Below are positions 51,250 through 60,348 of a stretch of 64,000 bases of DNA, one piece after another (position 1 is the first letter of the stretch; each line of letters begins with the position of its first letter). The notes beneath the pieces were generated by a model. It was not told where the DNA came from, made no database searches, and saw nothing but the letters and a program-made list of their open reading frames with translations. The translations under genes were made by a program, and so were the position numbers. The DNA comes from Diphasiastrum complanatum. Lineage: Eukaryota > Streptophyta > Lycopodiopsida > Lycopodiales > Lycopodiaceae. Location of the stretch: contig CM055092.1 in the NCBI GenBank assembly GCA_029204225.1, positions 10,197,806 through 10,261,805 on the forward strand, read 5' to 3'.

Positions 51250-51363
51250 CTTCTTCCTGCACTCAAAAGCAAAGTGTCCATATTTATCACAGTAATTGCA
51301 ATTCCCCTTCCTTCGAGGTGTGGAAGAAGTATTCGAGGAGGGTTGTGCTTCTGACATCTGCAA
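51250..51363 (-). pseudogene. Copia Gag zinc knuckle, fused to Gypsy RT frame
   Basis: [20 protein letters not shown] is a CX2CX4HX4C knuckle of Copia Gag. The same uninterrupted frame (51,363 to 50,533) continues into Gypsy RT, giving a 276-residue hybrid frame. Confidence 0.85.
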
Positions 51364-51418
51364 GTTCTCCCTGACTCTAAACTATCACATTGTCTGATGT
51401 TTCATTTGGGGCACGTTT

Positions 51419-52123
51419 TTATTTCTTCTTATCCTTAGCTGGATTTTGCTTCTTCTTAGAAGCAAAGGCATGCTCCTGGAAATCTTCCCTCTCGGAGAGA
51501 TTAACTCTCCTCATCTCCTCCTGTAACAAGAGACCATAGACTTCTTCATAGGTAGGGATCTTCTCTCTCACTGATATCATCATCACAAAGTTCTGATAAG
51601 CATATGACAAGCTATTCAGAACTATTGGCACCAAGTCTTTGTCAGCAATAGACTCTCCAAGTACAGAAAGCTGATATCTAATATCTTGAATCTTAGTAAG
51701 ATCATCAGTAACTGTCTCCCCTGTCTCCATTCTGAGAGTATACAACTTGTTCTTCAAGTAGAGAAACCTGGTTGTACTTGCTGTCTCATACAATGCGCAA
51801 AGAATGTGCCATGCATCCACAGGCCCTTTGGCTGACCTGATTAGAGGAATCACATTATCCCTCACTGACATGTTGATGATTCTGTGTGCCTTTTCCCCTC
51901 TCTTGATATAGTCCTTAAGTTCAAGTTCAGATGTTGGAACAGGCTCCTCACCTGTCACAAGCTTCCAACATTCTTTGTCTTCAAGAATGTTCTTGATCTT
52001 GAATTTCCATATGCTAAAGTTAGTGCCATCAAGCCGGCTGGCTTCACTTAGCATGCTCTCTGCAAGACTAGACATAGCTGGATAGAAATAAAACACAAAA
52101 GGCAAACTGGGGTTTTCACCCAA
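51419..52123 (-). pseudogene. Copia Gag
   Basis: A 234-residue open frame with SEASRLDGTNFSIWKFKIKN, HIINMSV-like RIINMSVRDNVIPLI, AKGPVDAWHILCALYE, LKNKLYTLRMETGETVTDDL and FVMMISVREKIPTYEEVYGL. This is the UBN2/Retrotran_gag type of Copia capsid protein, which packages the element RNA. It ends in a lysine-rich tail with a stop, about 60 bp before the knuckle in another frame, so there is a frame break between them. Confidence 0.88.
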
Positions 52124-52487
52124 CTAGGGTATGCAGCCACTTGCTCAATAACCCTCAGCTTCTGGATTTGAAACTATCCCCCTGTATGGCTGTCCTAGCC
52201 CTTGTCCAAGATCCACTCAGAACTTTCACTGAAGTCCCCACTGTAGAAAGCGCCCTCCTACAGTCCTGGCTGTCCAAAAAGACTCAAAATTTTTTTTGTC
52301 TCAAATTAGAAACTTTTTGGCTCCCTGTACTCCCCTTGCCAACAATACTCCAACCATGCAGATAGCACAGAGATCAGATGCCCGTACAAAAAGTGCTCCC
52401 TCCTCAAAGGTAAGCTGCTCTCCAGGAATGGCAGGAATCTGATCAAAAACAGGTCCAAGCTTTCACCACACCACAGGCAACATAACC

Positions 52488-52500
52488 TGCTCTGATACCA
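52488..52500 (-). promoter_or_regulatory. Primer binding site of nested Copia
   Basis: TGGTATCAGAGCA on the minus strand directly after the LTR end. Confidence 0.9.
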
Positions 52501-52890
52501 TGTCAAATTCCAAGGCCTAGCTATGGAGTATCATAACAGCATAGTAAGCACACTATGAAAGCTTCAGAAAACCAGCTATGGAGTAGAACACAAAAGCAAG
52601 AGAGAGAGGACTTCAAAGCTCACACAACATGAATGAATATTCAAAGTGTAGTAGGGCGTGGAAACCCCTCCAAAGTTTGGGCTACATATAGCCTGTTATG
52701 TATAGAGGTGGTGTCTTGCTAATTCTAGCTCTAGAACCCACATGGGTCCTTCACCTACTTGATTTACTTGCCTAATTAGCACAAGTGGGGTGTACTATGT
52801 ACATAAATGTTTTATCCCCATGTCTTATGCACAACTTACAAGTTACAAGTATACAAGCCTTAAGGGGCAAAATAGGCATTTATTTTAACA
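52501..52890 (-). repeat. 5' LTR of nested Copia
   Basis: Reading minus from 52,890: TGTTAAAATAAATGCC ... GAATTTGACA, 390 bp, followed by the primer site. It interrupts the Gypsy Gag frame. Confidence 0.88.
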
Positions 52891-53690
52891 TTTCTGACCT
52901 GCCTGGCCAGACTTCCGCGAACCCTTCTTCTGAGGCCAGCTTGGCGCTCCAGATTCAGCCTTGGTGCGCACATTACTTTCAAAGTTGAGAGCTGTAGCAA
53001 TTGCCTCTTCTAAGGTCTTGCACCTTTCATTAAGCACCGAAGGCCTCAACTCTTCACGAAGGCCAAATATGAACTTGTGGACTACCAGCCACTCGGGAAT
53101 CTCTTCCGAAATCTTGATAAGTATCTCACGATACCTGTCAGCATATTCCTGCACCATGTACTGCCTCTGACGATGCAAAAGCCAAGCATCCGTCGCACGC
53201 ACATGCTCATGTGGAGGAATAAACTGAGCTCTAAAAGCTCGCTTAAACTCAAACCAGGTGGATGGAGCCTGGTTAGACTTCAACAACTTGCGCCACCACC
53301 TGTCAGCAAAATCAATAAAATGGACCCGCCAACCCTCATCAGTTGGGGACCGTTTCAAATCAAAATACTCTTCCCACTTATGCAACCACTGATCTACGAT
53401 ATCAGTATTGCGTTGGGGAGTGTTTCCAGTGAAACGGGTAGGTTTAATATCTTTGTCTTCTGGATAGGGTGGAGGTAACATAGGACGAACATCAGAAGAC
53501 GGATAAGGTGGAGCATACTGCGAGGAAGACGCATAACCACCAGCTACCATCATTGCTCGCATCTCTGCGACGGTCTTTTTCACACTATCCATGCGAGCTT
53601 GCACAGAAGGGGAAGTACCAGCAGGCGAACGGGCAGGCACTGTAGGCGGATTATGGGCAGGACTAAGCACAGGGCTGGGTGGTGGTGATG
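52891..53690 (-). pseudogene. Gypsy Gag, C-terminally truncated
   Basis: A 261-residue open frame: proline-rich start, SVKKTVAEMRAMMVAGGYA, PTRFTGNTPQRNTDIVDQWL, HKWEEYFDLKRSPTDEGWRV, WFEFKRAFRAQFIPPHEHVR and KFIFGLREELRPSVLNERCK. This is the Retrotrans_gag capsid domain of Ty3/Gypsy elements. It is cut at GQKC by the Copia LTR before the zinc knuckle. Confidence 0.9.
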
Positions 53691-54698
53691 GAAGAGCAAC
53701 GGGTGGACTTAGTGGAATATCTACTCTATCTTCCTCTATTATGTAACAAAACAGATATAGAACAAAATCAAACTAGAAATTGCACAAAATCAAACTAGAA
53801 ATTGCACGTAATAAAGCAACAAGAGAAGGGAAATTTGACCAATTTTTTTTTGTTTTAACTATAAGACAGCAAAGAAGGAAAAGAGAAAAAGATGAGTTCT
53901 CCCTGGAATCCAAAGAAAGGGATCCCTTCAGGAAAAATGGTAGACTACAACAGATGTTGTCTGATTGGACCATAGTGCTTCCTTCAAATAGCTTCAGAAC
54001 AGCTCTGGTCTGTTGCTTCCACAACTTTCGGATGTTTGTAGATTCTGAAACCATCGCTGGAACAATCAGAAAGGGATGCTGAATCGGTGCTAGAGCAGCG
54101 CTCCAGTTCCCCACAAATTGGAGTGTTAATGTGGCCTCAGATCAGCGCTGGTCAGGCTTTTCAAAAAGCGTCTTTCTGGCCACCGTTCTCTCTTTCCAGG
54201 GATAAGATAGGCTGTAGGAGGGCGCTAGATCAATGCTAGAATAGCACTCCAACTTCTGCCACGTTTTGGATATTTGTGTGTGCTCAACCAGCGCTGGAAC
54301 AACTGTGAAAATGCGCTAGATCAGCGCTCCACTCTCTTCCCAATTCAGTAGTTGATAAATTTTTTCAACAGCGCTGGAACAGCTGGAGAAGGTGCGCTAG
54401 ATCAGTAGCAGATTGGTGCCCCCCAAAACTCTTCGAGTTTGAATCTCTGTTCTTCCGTTTCAGCGCTGGAAAACTGGTGTAGGAGGGCGATGGAGCATCT
54501 GAAAAGATTTACCGAATTTTTTCTCCCCTAAAACGGATTTTTGTGGCTCCTGGTAAGCTGGAACAGCAGCGATGGAGGGTCAGCTTACTTCTCCAATCTA
54601 TCTCCCACCTTTCTCCCCCCAAAATCTTCAAAAACAAGCAAAATCTAACATTTTTTACACTTTCTCTCTCCAGAATGACGTTTTCTCTCTCTAGACGT
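53691..54698 (-). repeat. Gypsy 5' leader with repeated AGCGCT motifs
   Basis: A non-coding leader of about 1 kb. Between 54,080 and 54,480 a unit resembling CAGCGCTGGAACAGCTG ... GCGCTAGATCAGCGCTCC recurs at least four times with changes. AGCGCT is its own reverse complement, so hairpins between copies are possible. The role is unknown; packaging or translation control would be guesses. Confidence 0.65.
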
Positions 54699-54711
54699 GG
54701 CTCTGATACCA
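54699..54711 (-). promoter_or_regulatory. Primer binding site of the Gypsy element
   Basis: TGGTATCAGAGCC on the minus strand, two bases after the 5' LTR end. It is the initiator-Met tRNA complement. Confidence 0.92.
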
Positions 54712-54713
54712 AT

Positions 54714-55189
54714 TGTCACAAGCCAGTCTCTCCAAGCTCGTGAATCCTAGAAGCCGGTGTGTAGAATGAACCTCCCAACCATAGGCACCCCCCCTTTGAG
54801 TCCTACCTGCTATTCCTGTCAGCTGGCACATGGCATCCACCTGTGGGTGATCAGTCCATATGGCATGCATGGCCCCTGTGACCTGTGAATACTGAGTGAC
54901 TCATAGGGTACCACCCCCGTGCCCCGCCAAAGACCTGTGACCCTCTTGGTCACCCCGACTACTTGCCGGCTAGCATCTCGTCACTGACGGCTAGGGTCCC
55001 GACGGTCAAGACACACCGCATCTCTGACAACTTGTCAGGCGGCCACACCGGGTCACTGCTCGTGACACACCGGTCCCAACTTGGGACTGATGTCCTCCTC
55101 GGTCACTGGCCCTTGCCAATACTTGGCCTCAGGCCCTCTGGTGACCGGCCGTGCCAAGGTCATGATAGAGTCGTAACTGGACTCCAACA
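54714..55189 (-). repeat. 5' LTR of the Gypsy element
   Basis: On the minus strand it starts TGTTGGAGTCC and ends GGCTTGTGACA; 476 bp. Partner of 47,906-48,384. Confidence 0.95.
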
Positions 55190-55317
55190 GTTTAGCTGTT
55201 AGGAATAAGTCCTATGTGGACAATGCTCCTTTTTTGATGTATTTTCTGCTTGTCTTATGTGCCCTCGGGTACTTGACAGACATTAATATAATAATTCTAA
55301 TTCTCTCTCTCTCTCTC
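55190..55317 (+). mobile_element. LINE 3' end, part after the Gypsy insertion
   Basis: This begins with the duplicated GTTTA and continues GTGGACAATGCTCC, hairpin GTGCCC-TC-GGGTAC (55,259-55,272), GACATTAATATAATAATTCT and a short CT tail (55,303-55,317). It completes the LINE that starts at 43,631. Confidence 0.92.
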
Positions 55318-55348
55318 AACTCACATTATTGCTATTTTTTGGTATAAA

Positions 55349-55385
55349 AACCCTAACTATAACCATAACCCTAACCCTAATCCAT
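55349..55385 (+). repeat. Telomere-like CCCTAA repeats
   Basis: Imperfect AACCCTAAC/AACCATAACCCTAACCCTAA units just inside the left CT tract, on the 3' side of the HUH gene. Too few and too degenerate to be a telomere. Confidence 0.6.
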
Positions 55386-55616
55386 CTAACCCAAATTTTG
55401 CATTTCATACAAGCTAAACAAAACATTGCATACAATCTCAAGAAAACCACATTAAAAGTACGTAATTTTGCATCTTCCTTTTTATTCCAAAACAAAAGTA
55501 CATAGTTTCGCATTCATATCTCATGAAAGCTGTTTACAAAACAACAAAATTCTTCTTAGAGTCTTCCAAAACAAGAGTGCTGACAATCTTCCAAAACAGC
55601 ATAGTGCTCGCATGGC

Positions 55617-56651
55617 TCACAATGCCTCAGATTTGCACTCACTCAAGCTAACATATCCAGATTGCACATCATTTTCACCAAGTCCATCATTTCCACCATC
55701 ATTCTGTAGAATAGGCTCAAAGGATTTGAGCCCACTAGCCTCGTCCTGCATCTTCAATCCATACAAGTTATCAAACCTCGGAGCACAACTTTTAAAATAT
55801 CGAAAATCTGCATCTTTTGGAAAAAAGATTGCCATCACATCATCCATGGTCACAAGGCTTGGTGCCTTCATAGCCTTCCAGACTGCAGCAGCTCTCACCA
55901 TGTCCATTCCTTTTCCTTGGAATGGTGTCACCCATGTGGCTGCTGGATAATACTTGCCTGTCCTTAGCATAGCCAATAAAACCTGAGGAATGGTTGAACT
56001 AACTCTACTTTTCATATGATAAACTGAAAATATAAATGCTCGCTCAAACAGATTAACAGGGGTTAAAGATACACGACTTTTAATCTCAGAAGCACCATAG
56101 TTAATGTACTCTTCATGACCTTTATCTATATCACTCTGATCTACACCGTACATAACGCACTGAAAATGATCCTTTCCAATATCCTTCAAACAGTATCCAA
56201 TCATTCCATGCCAGGTATGAATACCCTTTTGCCTCAGGTACCTACACAACACCAAGTTTCCAGGTGGATCTTCTTTTGTCCAACCCAAATATTGCTTCAA
56301 CAAGTGATTGACCTTTAGTACAGAAGATGCAAAGCACTTACAAATCATCTGAAAATGCAAATTCATTAGCATACCTCCTCTCTCAAGCCCACATAAACCA
56401 GCAATGCATTCATTCCTCAAGAATTTCTCAATCACACCTATAAGCTTTGGATCAACATCACAACCAGCAATCCCCACTGTTACACTTAGTTCATGCACTT
56501 TTTTGGGTTGCTCATACCGCTTCACAAGCTTGAAGTTAGCACACTTTTTTACCTTCAATTTCTCACTACCTGCAGGAATTCTAAACTCATCATTAGCCTG
56601 TCCATTGATTCCACACTCCAGAACTCCCTCATTTGCCTGCTTTCGAACCAT
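55617..56651 (-). CDS. HUH endonuclease-like (Rep-type) protein, Replitron-like
   Basis: A single open frame of 344 codons from the ATG at 56,651; an in-frame stop lies a short way upstream near 56,700. Around residue 99 (base 56,357) MLMNLHFQMIC gives an H-hydrophobic-Q motif. Around residue 153 (base 56,195) HTWHGMIGYCLKD gives YxxK with the putative catalytic tyrosine. About 54 residues separate them, as expected for Rep motifs 2 and 3. HELSVTVGI near residue 55 could be motif 1. HUH Rep proteins nick single-stranded DNA through the tyrosine. No helicase follows. The combination HUQ plus YxxK without helicase is what I recall of Replitrons, Rep-only eukaryotic transposons. The rest (SRVSLTPVNLFERAFIF, AATWVTPFQGKGMDMVRAAA) is unfamiliar but has no stop. 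It looks intact, so the insertion may be young. Alternatives: an integrated CRESS-like Rep or an unrelated gene. Confidence 0.65.
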   Translation of the reverse strand: MVRKQANEGVLECGINGQANDEFRIPAGSEKLKVKKCANFKLVKRYEQPKKVHELSVTVGIAGCDVDPKLIGVIEKFLRNECIAGLCGLERGGMLMNLHFQMICKCFASSVLKVNHLLKQYLGWTKEDPPGNLVLCRYLRQKGIHTWHGMIGYCLKDIGKDHFQCVMYGVDQSDIDKGHEEYINYGASEIKSRVSLTPVNLFERAFIFSVYHMKSRVSSTIPQVLLAMLRTGKYYPAATWVTPFQGKGMDMVRAAAVWKAMKAPSLVTMDDVMAIFFPKDADFRYFKSCAPRFDNLYGLKMQDEASGLKSFEPILQNDGGNDGLGENDVQSGYVSLSECKSEAL

Positions 56652-56734
56652 TGTCAATCTGCCAAATACATCAGAAAGGTGAATCTGCTGTTTTACTTAC
56701 AACTCAGATTATCTCTGTAACAGCCTATCCATCA

Positions 56735-56816
56735 CTCTCACACACACACACACACACACGTGTCAGCTCACACACGCACACACACACGTCAGCTCACACA
56801 CGCACACACATGCCTA
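56735..56816. repeat. CA microsatellite, interrupted
   Basis: Runs of CACACA broken by GTGTCAGCT and GTCAGCT, just upstream of the HUH gene start (minus strand). It could be part of the element's upstream region. Confidence 0.9.
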
Positions 56817-57161
56817 CTGGCCTCACTCCTCTCTATTCGTTGTGAAGAAAGCTTTTTGCTTTTACAGTTGTGATCAGAGTGGTCAGAAACAGATATACAT
56901 TTGGCACACACACAAATCAAGAGTATCCTTGGCAGCAAATCAATGTCTCCCTGGCAACGAAGGCAGCTCCGTGTTTCCTTGGCAGCACCACGTTTCCCTC
57001 CACGCAGCTCCAAGCTCACAACCTTTCCTCCACGCAGCTCCAAGCTCTAAGTAGATGACAACGATGGCGATCACAATGGCAACGTCTACACCCACGCAGC
57101 TCCAATGGCAACGTTTAGACCCACACTTCGTCCAACAACGTTTCGCGACCTCCAGAAATTT

Positions 57162-57244
57162 CCAGCACGTCGCATCAACTCATTTCTAGCACGTCGCATC
57201 AACTCATTTCCAGAAATTTCCAGAACGTTGCATCAACTCATTTA
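57162..57244. repeat. Short tandem repeat, about 24 bp
   Basis: Three units of the form CCAGCACGTCGCATCAACTC plus ATTT, the last with a 10-bp insertion. They lie near the right limit of the HUH segment. Just before it, TCCACGCAGCTCCAAGCTC is also repeated (about 56,997-57,048). Confidence 0.85.
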
Positions 57245-57298
57245 ATGCAATGTGACTGGTCCTAGGGCTACGTGGCCCAATCAAAACGCATAAAACGT

Positions 57299-57299
<1 letters not shown>

Positions 57300-57341
<42 letters not shown>
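57300..57341 (+). repeat. CT microsatellite
   Basis: About 21 CT units between the HUH segment and the GC-rich foldback sequence. Confidence 0.98.
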
Positions 57342-57343
<2 letters not shown>

Positions 57344-57389
57344 TGCTCGCGCATTTTGAGCGCGACCTGTTTTTTGTTTTTTTTTTCTA

Positions 57390-57498
57390 AAATAAGCGTC
57401 CGCGTCCAGCGTCCAAAAAAAAATGGGCGCGTCCGACCCCGCGTCCGGGTTCGGACGCGGACGCGAAAAGCCCGGGTCCGCCCCGGACCCTCATGTTT

Positions 57499-57546
<48 letters not shown>

Positions 57547-57735
57547 CAAACATGAGGGCCGGGCACGGGCTTTTATACGTCCTCGTTCGACGCCTGGACG
57601 CGGACGCGTCCGACCCCCGGACGTGGGGTCGGACGCGTCGAATTTCTTTTTTGGACGCGTCCGGCGGACACGTCCAGCTTCCCGGACGCGGACGCGTCCG
57701 GGGCCCAGAACGCGTCTGGCCCCGGATGCGGTTTT
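57390..57735. repeat. GC-rich foldback sequence with GGACGCGTCC palindromes and TA core
   Basis: Many copies of GGACGCG/CGCGTCC and full GGACGCGTCC-type palindromes surround a TA microsatellite (about 57,502-57,541). Twelve-base arms CCCTCATGTTTG (57,488-57,499) and CAAACATGAGGG (57,547-57,558) pair perfectly around the TA core. Base composition is unlike the rest of the window. A related block lies at 63,790-63,850. Open frames here on both strands are arginine-rich by composition only. Confidence 0.8.
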
Positions 57736-57769
57736 TTTAATTAAAAAAAAAAGAGACAGACAGAAGCGC

Positions 57770-57990
57770 GCGGGGAGCGGAACAGTCCGCAAAACTGCTG
57801 GGCCAGCGAGAGAGGAGAGAAAGAGGCGGGAGAGAGAGCTATGGTGTGTGAGGGAGAGAGAGCTATGGTGGGTGAGGGAGAGTTATGGTGTGCATGTGGG
57901 TGGGTTATGGTGTGTGTGTGTGTGTTGATTTGTGTGTGTGTGGGGGGGGGTTAGTTGATTTGTGTGTGCATGTGTGTGTGTGTGGTGATT

Positions 57991-57992
<2 letters not shown>
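57770..57992. repeat. Purine-rich and GT-rich simple sequence
   Basis: AGAG-rich sequence, then GTGTGTG runs with GGTTATGGTG and GTTGATTTGTGTG repeats leading into the GA tract. No gene. Confidence 0.8.

Positions 57993-58071
<79 letters not shown>
57993..58071 (-). repeat. CT microsatellite (LINE tail, minus strand)
   Basis: About 39 GA units on the + strand. On the minus strand this is the CT tail of the LINE that ends at 58,072. Confidence 0.97.
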
Positions 58072-58074
<3 letters not shown>

Positions 58075-59735
58075 TGTATTAATGTCTGTTGAGTGCCCAA
58101 GGGCACATAAGACAGACTGAATAAGTACATGTCTCGTAGGATTACTGTCCATGTTGGACAACATAATAATAAAAATTGCTAGTCTAAATGGAAAAGACAA
58201 TATATAACTCTCTTGAACTAGGAAAAGACATAGCCAATATAGAATCATAAAATGCATAAAAGAGTAGATACACAAGAGCTTAACCTCCAGCTCTGAAGAG
58301 GTAAAGGTGCAAGAGCTTAACCGCCTGCTCTGCTGAGGAAAGTAAAAGGATAAATATCAATCTTGAAAAAAGCGTCTGATACCCATAGCAGCTGTGGGCT
58401 GTGATCAAGGAGCTCTAGTAGCTCTAGAGGTCAGCAGATCTGGCAAGAGGTGGTGGCTGAGCACGCTGGGCCTTCGCCCTCACCGGTATGACTGCCTCAT
58501 CATCTGATAGGTCATCGCGCTCCCGCTTCTGAAAGAAGCTAGTAATAAGATGCTGGCTAGAATTAGTAATACTCTCCGATGGTAGCAAAGAGGCTCTCAA
58601 CATAAGCATCTCTCGTAGTAAAAGGCCGACACATCTGGGATCCTGATACATCAAAAATGTACTGAGGGTAATAGGAGTGTCACGATATAAACAGTGATGT
58701 CGACCACGTATCTCATAGTATGTAGGGCATATGAAGATAAAATGAAACTCATCCTCCACTACACCCAATGTGCATACCTGACATATCCGATGCTCTCTCA
58801 AAATGCCTGAATATCTGCCTGTCTCAATAGCAAGCTGATGCGAAGAGACTCGTAACTGTCCCAATCTGTAGTGAAGCCCAAAAGAACGAGGAAGAGAGAG
58901 ATATAAAGGTCTAACAGGGAGTCCCAAACTGTCTCTGCGTCAGATATGTGTGCCATAGAAGGTAAGCTTGACTCTCTAATGGTTAGGACGATCCCATACT
59001 ATGTGACAATATCTCTGATACAGCTGCTGTCTGATAAATGTATGAGTTCCCTGTGGGAGATCCAGCATCGAGAAGCCCCATGACTGAAAGAAAGCCACCA
59101 CATCACCATACCAAGAAGACCTAGCCTGCTGTCCAACTATAGTCTGAGAAGAAGTAAGCGCTAGCATCACGTATCTGTGAGTATCCATGGTCTCAAGTCG
59201 ATGTAGAAAGGTAACAATCTGAAACATAGCCCCTACCACCATGGGGAGTGAGGCGAACTCCGCTAAAAGAATCTCATGAGGAACTGACGGCTTCGCACGA
59301 ATCATCCTCCCTAACATGGTGATCTGCAGACAAGTGATGTCTCTCCAAGTACCGTGAGATATCCCTGGGCACCAGACCTCCGCCGAGTGCATAGCCACAG
59401 GTGAGACTACTGTAGAGAAAATGTGGTCTCTGGTAGCAGGATCATGAATATGGTAAGTAGTACACACTCTCTCCATATGTACCAAGGCAGCATGCCCCTT
59501 ACGAGCCACACTAAGCAAAAACCATATAGAGCATCAAGATGTCACTGTAATCCAGAGGCTGTAGAGGATAGCAATGCCACATCATCCGCATACAGTAGGA
59601 TAGGAATAATAAGCAAGTAGACATCCATCACCCCCCTCCTCCTTGATGATCCGCTCTAGATCATCAATGTACAATGCAAAAAGAGTGGGAGAGAGTGGAC
59701 ATCCCTGTTTGACTCCAACCGTGCTCTGGATTACC
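58072..59735 (-). mobile_element. 5'-truncated LINE copy, minus strand
   Basis: Minus strand: STVGVKQGCPLSPTLFALYI and DDLERIIKEEGGDG, LLYADDVALLS (catalytic YADD intact), a deletion, then [72 protein letters not shown] and [20 protein letters not shown]. The 3' end has hairpin GTGCCC-TT-GGGCAC (58,093-58,106), then GACATTAATACA and the CT tail. Frame breaks near 58,950 and 59,520 make it non-functional. The 5' half is missing. Confidence 0.9.
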
Positions 59736-60348
59736 ATCGGTTATAGGTCTTTCGATGAGTGGGATGTCTTAGGGGGAAGGCCTGGGTGGCGGCTTGTATA
59801 AGGGAGAGCGACAAGAAGCTGGCCTGTTGCTCAATAGGAGAGGAGAAGGGAAAATCTTGCAAAAGAGAGTTGAGCGCGACTATGTAGCGTGGGATGAGAT
59901 GTGTACGAAAAGAAAAGTGAGGTGTAGCGGTCTTGGGTCGAATGATTGGAAGGGGAGAGGTCTGGCCAACAGAGAGTAAGAGCAGTGAGTGATCACATCG
60001 AGGAGCCTACCCCCCCTCCCTACTGACGTTCCATTGCCCTCCTCCTCTGATGAGCCCACATATGATTCTGATGAGACGGTCGACATTGCAGGGGATGGTC
60101 CACGTGCCCCACCCAGTACTCCTGCTACACGCCCCCTTTCAGATGATGGCTGGTCAGAGTTTGCGAGGGAGACAGAGGCTGCCGCCCAGAGACAGACGAC
60201 TCAGAGCATCATAGGCAGTCGGTTCTTCCCAGAGACCCCATCGTGGCAGAGGGGGACCCCCAGGCAGGAGTGTACCACAGAGGGTTCCTTCCGACAGACC
60301 CAGAGGCAGGCCATCCAAGAGGGGACGCACCGATGATGGCACGCAGAT
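59736..60348 (+). other. Unrecognised segment with an acidic/proline-rich open frame
   Basis: Two stretches in the same + frame, 59,794-59,979 and 59,989-60,336, are separated by two stops. The first is basic (RVERDYVAWDEMCTKRKVRC). The second begins TSRSLPPLPTDVPLPSSSDE and has SDDGWSEFARETEAAAQRQ. I recognise no family. It lies between two LINE copies and could be a broken exon or part of an unknown element. Base composition is more GC-rich than the flanks. Confidence 0.35.

Larger units (their letters stand above)
51025..52890 (-). mobile_element. Copia 5' part nested in the Gypsy element
   Basis: A 5' LTR (52,501-52,890), primer site, gag gene and zinc knuckle on the same strand as the Gypsy host. 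The rest of Copia pol and the 3' LTR are absent, so the insertion has lost its 3' part together with Gypsy sequence between Gag and RT. Confidence 0.88.
47906..55189 (-). mobile_element. Gypsy chromovirus LTR retrotransposon with nested Copia
   Basis: 7,284 bp on the minus strand, inserted in the LINE 3' UTR. The flanks are identical 5-bp target duplications (GTTTA at 47,901-47,905 and 55,190-55,194). LTRs are 476 bp (54,714-55,189) and 479 bp (47,906-48,384) and differ by about a dozen substitutions and one 3-bp indel by eye. From 5' to 3': LTR, primer site, long leader, Gag, nested Copia part, RT, RNase H, integrase, chromodomain, polypurine tract, LTR. Protease and the Gag zinc knuckle were not found and seem lost at the Copia insertion, and pol has frame breaks, so the copy cannot move by itself. 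Confidence 0.95.
55318..57299 (-). mobile_element. Candidate HUH (Replitron-like) transposon segment
   Basis: A 1.98-kb segment that carries the HUH-type gene and is bracketed on both sides by CT microsatellites (55,303-55,317 and 57,300-57,341). No terminal inverted repeats or integrase/DDE gene were seen. The exact ends are not defined; the microsatellites are taken as limits. Confidence 0.45.

Noticed and set aside
55617-56651. HUH frame as an integrated plant virus Rep
   Set aside because: Not excluded, but the helicase (Walker A/B) part that plant single-stranded DNA virus Reps carry was not seen, and the C-terminal half looks unrelated. A Rep-only transposon fits better.
57272-57928. 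218-residue + frame and 150-residue - frame, arginine-rich
   Set aside because: Both strands are open over the same GC-rich palindromic and TA repeat DNA. No domain is visible, so composition explains them.
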